This document shows, in pieces, positions 7,384-11,008 of a stretch of 11,008 bases of DNA. The notes under the pieces were generated by a model, which had not been told where the DNA came from, searched no databases, and saw nothing but the letters and a program-made list of their open reading frames with translations. Position 1 is the stretch's first letter, and the number at the start of each line of letters is the position of its first letter. The position numbers and the translations under genes are program-made. The DNA comes from Xanthobacteraceae bacterium (GTDB lineage Bacteria > Pseudomonadota > Alphaproteobacteria > Rhizobiales > Xanthobacteraceae), in contig JASHRR010000250.1 in assembly GCA_030037185.1 (NCBI GenBank), positions 1-11,008 of the forward strand. The letters are read 5' to 3'.

Positions 7384-8928
7384 TTAGTTATGCTTCGTTA
7401 GATCGTCCACGCTCGCATCATGCTGCCTGATCCGGCCGCCGAACCGGCCCTGCTCCGCAATTGGCGGAACCTCAGCCTGATCCCTTAATGCCGGATCTGT
7501 GACCGAGGGAAACACGTCTATTCCTATACGCCGTTGTAGCTCATTAACGGAAATCGTTTCAATATCGTTCGCGGTGACGGTGTTTGTGTTCGGCACCCAG
7601 TAAACGCCCATCTTATTTTCATCTGGAATATAGACCGCCTTCCAGGTGTCTGTCGGGATCAAGACGCGGCCGTTCAGGCTTTGCAGATCGTTGCCGATGA
7701 AGGCAGGGCCGGTGGCAACGTATATATCGCGCCCTGCATCGCTGGCGTTGCCTGCGCCCGTTGCCGCGCGCACCCCGGATTCTATCCGTTCCCATACGCC
7801 TTCGTTCTGGTTGGCCGCCTGGGGAACCATGTTTGACAGCAGGAAAGACTCGCTGCCGGCCGCCTTGGTCGACATGTCACCGTGCGGAGCCATATGGCCG
7901 CGGTCCACGTGGATGAACCCTTTGTAATCGCCAAGCTCGGACCGCTCATCGGCGGGCAAGCGCAGGTCGGCTCTAAAATCGTTGGTCCGGCGGCCCGTGT
8001 TTGCGGCTTGCTCGATGCTCTCTTTCGTTATGTACTCGGAGGAAACAAGCGGGGTTCGCGACACGCCCGAATAGGTAACGGCGTAATCGGCGTTGCTGAT
8101 ATCGTGGACCTTTTCCGCCAGCTTCGGATTGAGAATTTTTGGCGGGATACCGCCAGGAAATTCATCTCGGGCTCCGGCAAAAGCTTTGTCGATGGTGCCT
8201 GCGGCAATGGCGTCGTGACCGCGGCTGCGGCCTCTAACGTGCAACCCACCGGCCTCTTCGGTCCTTGCAGCCGTTCCCTCCGATTTGGCAACCGCTTCCC
8301 CGGTCTTGCCCGCCTCCTCCAGGTCCTTCTCAACGGCCACCTTGCTGGCGTCACCGGTGATGGCCGCGGCCTTGCTGGCGTCCCCGGTGATGGCGGCGGC
8401 CTTGCTGGCGTCCCCGGTGATCGTGGCCACTTTGCCGGCGTCGGCGAGTTTGCCGGCGTCTCCCAGCAATGCGGTTGCTCGGCCGGCGTCGCCGATCGCT
8501 CCGACAGCGTCCGCCTCGGCTCCGCCAGGGATCACGGCGGTGCCCACCAGAACGGCGCCTTGACCGAATATCTGGCCAATGAACTCGTCGCCCTGGCCGC
8601 GCGCAGCGGCCTGATTGTAGGCGGTCTCCAGTGCGTGCCACGCGCGGCTCGCGGTATCGCCGATCTCATCTGCCGCCTTGCCTGGATCGGTGACTGCAGT
8701 TGCGGCGAAATCCGCGGCCGCTTTGGCGTCATTGACCGCCGAATTCCACGCTTGTTCGCGATACTGGCTGTCGGTAGCGATCTTATAGCCGTCCTCGGCG
8801 AGGTGTCCGACGCTGCTCACCGTGCCTTTCACGCCATCCCAGGCGCCCTCACCGACACCCTTGACGAACCCGCCCGCTTCACTCAGACCGTGTTCCACGG
8901 AGCCCAGCACGCTGCCCAGCAAGCTCAT
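7384..8928 (-). CDS. polymorphic-toxin-like protein with C-terminal DNA/RNA non-specific endonuclease domain
   Basis: Encodes 514 residues from the ATG at 8928, which has a strong GGGAGGA five bases upstream; a TTG 27 codons earlier has none. There is no Sec signal. Residues 1-60 are glycine-rich (G-S-V-L-G-S-V, G-E-G-A-W-D-G-V-K-G). Residues 90-160 (A-L-E-T-A-Y-N-Q-A-A-A-R-G, then I-G-Q-I-F-G-Q-G-A-V-L-V-G) resemble pre-toxin segments of secreted polymorphic toxins. Residues 170-199 are three 10-residue repeats. The C-terminal domain, about 275-475, is a beta-beta-alpha metal nuclease of the Serratia nuclease family: D-R-G-H at 342-345 with His345 as base, S-N-M-V-P-Q at 365-370, Asn375 and Glu383 in N-x-G-x-W-x-x-I-E. 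All expected catalytic residues are there, so it should cut DNA and RNA with Mg. How it is secreted (type VI or other) cannot be told; no delivery genes lie in the window. Confidence 0.88.
   Translation of the reverse strand: MSLLGSVLGSVEHGLSEAGGFVKGVGEGAWDGVKGTVSSVGHLAEDGYKIATDSQYREQAWNSAVNDAKAAADFAATAVTDPGKAADEIGDTASRAWHALETAYNQAAARGQGDEFIGQIFGQGAVLVGTAVIPGGAEADAVGAIGDAGRATALLGDAGKLADAGKVATITGDASKAAAITGDASKAAAITGDASKVAVEKDLEEAGKTGEAVAKSEGTAARTEEAGGLHVRGRSRGHDAIAAGTIDKAFAGARDEFPGGIPPKILNPKLAEKVHDISNADYAVTYSGVSRTPLVSSEYITKESIEQAANTGRRTNDFRADLRLPADERSELGDYKGFIHVDRGHMAPHGDMSTKAAGSESFLLSNMVPQAANQNEGVWERIESGVRAATGAGNASDAGRDIYVATGPAFIGNDLQSLNGRVLIPTDTWKAVYIPDENKMGVYWVPNTNTVTANDIETISVNELQRRIGIDVFPSVTDPALRDQAEVPPIAEQGRFGGRIRQHDASVDDLTKHN
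8332..8421 (-). repeat. three tandem 30-bp repeats within the toxin gene
   Basis: They encode I-T-G-D-A-S-K-A-A-A, the same again, then I-T-G-D-A-S-K-V-A-V (residues 170-199). The first two copies are nearly identical in DNA. A degenerate relative (L-L-G-D-A-G-K) precedes them. The array separates the pre-toxin-like region from the nuclease part and may be a flexible or coiled linker. Confidence 0.8.
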
Positions 8929-9080
8929 TACTGTCCTCCCGTTTTCTGATGTCAGCTCGACGAATAATAAAATGCGCAAGGAGGCTTGCAAGCCTATTCG
9001 GGTTTTCAATCAATTGTTTATCGTATTCATGAGATTGTATGAAGTATTATAACCTGGAAATACGTCAATAAATTTCCCCG
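8929..9080 (-). promoter_or_regulatory. AT-rich promoter region of the toxin-immunity pair with 14-bp palindrome
   Basis: This stretch is markedly richer in A and T than its surroundings. On the minus strand a perfect TATAAT lies at 9051-9046, but no -35 hexamer at 17 bases is visible; TTGACG is only 11 bases away. AGGCTTGCAAGCCT at 8982-8995 is a perfect palindrome centred about 60 bases before the toxin start, downstream of the -10 candidate, where a repressor could block transcription. Both are weak evidence on their own. Confidence 0.35.
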
Positions 9081-10420
9081 ATGAAGTTGCGAGTTGGGGG
9101 CCCGGAATTTAAGGCTCCGAGAGCCTATCGTTCGCATTGGGTGTGCGCCCGCGACAAAGGCCGGCGTTTCCAGTGGGTGCGGGCCCACCCCGGGGACAAC
9201 CGGAGCAGCCAAGGAGGTAACGAAGTCCTTGTGATGAAGGCGTCCTTGAACTGGCCATTGTGATAGAGGGCGGAAGTACCGATGCTGCTCTCGGTCAGCT
9301 TGCTGGCTCGCATATCCCGCAGCTGATAAAATCGATGCCCCGCACGTTGGCTAACGCGGTAAGGCTTTCCGAGGAACGGACCGCCGGCCCCTCGATAAGC
9401 TCTACGGAGCGACCGGCCTGAATAGCCTCGATACGCGTCTTCGGAAGGTGTCGGAGGGAAAGAGGTTACCGCAGCGCGGTGCGTTCCCTCGCTGTGGCCG
9501 TCCCGTGGCGGAGGTCTACCGCCGATAATTTGGGCCATAAGCTGTTCAACAAGCACGCAGATCGTTGCACAGGCGCAATTGCGGTGAGCCGATCGCGGGA
9601 ATCTCGCTGCCCGCGAGACGGGATTCAGCATGGGGAATTTAGATGTGGTGGCGCACGAGCACTATTGTCTTCGAAGGCGATATTGGATCTGCGCCACGGA
9701 ATTGCCCGCGGAGTTTCATCTGCAGCCGCGTTTCGAAACAGATGACCCGGGCGATGCCCATACCGGGAAAGCCGTCGGGCTTTAGACGGTTGGACTGTCA
9801 TCTGGGATCCTCAGGGGTTTTTCGGCTTGTTCCCACGGGACGATCACGTTGCGCCACTGGACGATCCGTGGGAGATGTTTGAGGCGCGCATCTGGCCTCG
9901 GCGAACGCGGTTTCTCCGCATGGCCGAAGGGGCGATATCAAGCCATAAATTTGCGCGGTATGCCGGCGGCTCCGGGCGGCGGGGGTGGCTGGCGGTGGAG
10001 ATTGTTTTTCAAGGCGGGACGCCGCCGAGAGCGGAGGCGGCCGGCCTCGGCAGCGGCGCCCGACGACGAGGAGCAGTACTGCTCGTCTTATGCACGATGC
10101 TTAGCGGCATCGATGTTGTGCCAGCCATCCCCGTGCGCTTCCCGGTCTATGGAAGCGAGCGAACCCCCATCGTGCCCAAGACTTTGCAGCCCCGCAGTCG
10201 CGGATCGCCCTGGGGTTGTCGCGACACCGCTCCGGTTCCAGAGATCGCGGAACCGCCTCGTTACCGTGAGCGGCCATCGCGCGCAGGCGACAGATGGCAT
10301 CATGTCACGGAAGCAGCGGACAACTCGATGATGGTAAGCCGCGTTTGAGCGAAGACGACGTTGCGCGAGGTGGCTCGTCCCAGGCGCGCCTGAGCGGTCG
10401 GTTGGTCGAGTGATGAATGA
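9081..10420. other. 1.3-kb stretch without a defensible gene, probably decayed
   Basis: Several frames stay open here (minus 9125-9631, plus 9827-10348 and others), but none has a ribosome binding site, a recognisable domain or consistent coding character. Around 9235-9450 both strands give protein-like fragments: plus E-L-A-I-V-I-E-G-G-S-T-D-A-A-L-G ending at a stop near 9420, and minus R-I-E-A-I-Q-A-G-R-S-V-E-L-I-E-G ending near 9300. Near 9790-9950 the plus strand reads F-F-G-L-F-P-R-D-D-H-V-A-P-L-D-D-P-W-E-M-F-E. These may be remnants of frameshifted genes. I see no tRNA, insertion-sequence ends or CRISPR units. A 12-bp palindrome (CAGGCGCGCCTG) lies at 10381-10392. Confidence 0.4.
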
Positions 10421-10423
10421 GGG

Positions 10424-10452
10424 TTGCAATTTTCGTGATCTTAAGCCCACAT
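10424..10452 (+). promoter_or_regulatory. possible sigma-32 (heat-shock) promoter of the J-protein gene
   Basis: TTGCAA at 10424-10429 and CCCACAT at 10446-10452 are 16 bases apart, close to the heat-shock sigma pattern CTTGAAA and CCCATNT. A transcript would start near 10459, about 25 bases before the TTG start. Found by eye in a short upstream region; the match at -35 is imperfect. Confidence 0.35.
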
Positions 10453-10484
10453 CCTTTAAGCGAACTACAGTCGCGGAGTAGGTC

Positions 10485-11008
10485 TTGAGAAATCCGTATG
10501 AGGTTCTCGGTGTTGCCTCGACGGCTTCTTCCGCCGAAATCCAGAAGGCATATCGCAAACTGGCGAAGAAACTCCACCCGGATCTTAATCCAGGTGACAA
10601 ATCGGCTGAAGAGAAGTTTAAGGAGGTCGCAGGCGCTTACGATCTGCTCGGGGACGCCGAAAAGCGCAAACGCTTCGACAGCGGCGAAATCGACGCAACG
10701 GGTGCGGAGCGGCCGCAGCCTCAGTTCTACCGCGATTTTGCGACGTCGGATCACCGTCATCCTTACACGGACAGTTCCGGCTTCGCCGATTTCATGGATG
10801 CGGACGATGCCCTCGCCGAGCTCCTGAGGCGCGGACAGCAGGCGCGCGCGAACAGGCGGGGAGAGGATTTGCGCTACCGCCTCCCGATTGATTTCGTAGA
10901 GTCAATCAAGGGTGCGAACAAGCGGCTGACACTGCCGGATGGCGGCACTCATGACGTGAAAATTCCGCCCGGCTTGGTACACGGGCAAGTCCTCCGGCTG
11001 AGGGGCAA
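10485..11008 (+). CDS. J-domain co-chaperone with DnaJ C-terminal domain, CbpA type (3' end outside window)
   Basis: Reads 174 codons from TTG 10485 to the edge. An in-frame TAG lies two codons upstream and the next ATG would remove the J domain, so TTG is the start; GGAG lies six bases before it. The J domain spans residues 1-70, beginning R-N-P-Y-E-V-L-G-V, with the HPD motif at 31-33 that stimulates the ATPase of Hsp70/DnaK, and ends [13 protein letters not shown] linker of about 50 residues without a strong Gly/Phe region follows. From about residue 125 ([18 protein letters not shown]) the substrate-binding C-terminal domain starts and continues [10 protein letters not shown]. No zinc-finger CxxCxGxG repeats separate the two, so it is CbpA/DjlA-like rather than a full DnaJ. 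It works in the cytoplasm on unfolded clients. Confidence 0.92.
   Translation, partial: MRNPYEVLGVASTASSAEIQKAYRKLAKKLHPDLNPGDKSAEEKFKEVAGAYDLLGDAEKRKRFDSGEIDATGAERPQPQFYRDFATSDHRHPYTDSSGFADFMDADDALAELLRRGQQARANRRGEDLRYRLPIDFVESIKGANKRLTLPDGGTHDVKIPPGLVHGQVLRLRG

Noticed and set aside
8332..8421. Regular 30-bp repeats considered as a CRISPR array.
   Set aside because: The repeats are directly tandem with no unique spacers and lie in frame within a coding region.
7882..8949. Plus-strand open frame of 355 codons opposite the toxin gene.
   Set aside because: Antisense of a nuclease with complete catalytic motifs; the apparent repeats are the reverse of the toxin repeats.
9125..9631. Minus-strand frame of 168 codons.
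   Set aside because: No ribosome binding site, and other frames in the same stretch look equally protein-like, so no single reading can be defended.
9827..10348. Plus-strand frame of 173 codons starting at TTG.
   Set aside because: No ribosome binding site, Arg/Gly/Pro-rich low-quality composition and no recognisable domain; its first 50 codons may be a remnant, so it is mentioned under the gene-poor stretch only.

Overview
The window is GC-rich, codon use favours G/C at third positions, and start sites often carry GGAG/GAGG-type ribosome binding sites. Together with the protein families present (imelysin, MauG-like di-haem peroxidases, a TonB/TolA-C-terminal-like exported protein, secreted amidase, CbpA-type J protein), this suggests an alphaproteobacterium of the Rhizobiales, Bradyrhizobium-like. 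That assignment is inference from style and gene content; no marker gene is present.

Left block (1-5573), intact and nearly all exported proteins. On the minus strand an imelysin-family protein (1072-1905) is followed after 66 bases by a MauG/cytochrome c peroxidase-like di-haem protein that runs off the left edge (1-1005). Divergent from them, on the plus strand, is a PF04185-type phosphoesterase (2207-3955, acid phosphatase/phospholipase C superfamily), then a perfect 10-bp hairpin and a second, different di-haem peroxidase (4071-5573) carrying an internal 22-residue tandem duplication. The divergent intergenic region holds a strong PHO-box candidate (2099-2116) on the phosphoesterase side and a 16-bp perfect palindrome (1964-1979) on the imelysin side. 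The block reads as a periplasmic phosphate- and metal/haem-linked locus.

Middle block (5574-7050), decayed. A TonB/TolA-C-terminal-like secreted protein on the minus strand is split by one frameshift, and an amidase-signature enzyme on the plus strand is broken by at least six frameshifts and loses its C-terminal part.

Toxin block (7117-9080). On the minus strand, a 514-residue protein with a glycine/alanine-rich pre-toxin-like N-terminus, three 10-residue repeats and a C-terminal DRGH-type non-specific nuclease with all expected catalytic residues is followed 15 bases later by an 83-residue protein that is the obvious immunity candidate. An AT-rich upstream stretch with a 14-bp palindrome probably holds its promoter.

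Right block. From 9081 to about 10420 I find no gene I can defend, only short open fragments on both strands that look like remnants. At 10485 a J-domain/DnaJ C-terminal-domain protein (CbpA type) starts at a TTG codon behind a possible heat-shock promoter and runs off the right edge. The toxin-immunity pair is thus a compact intact unit set between eroded sequences, as in an accessory region.
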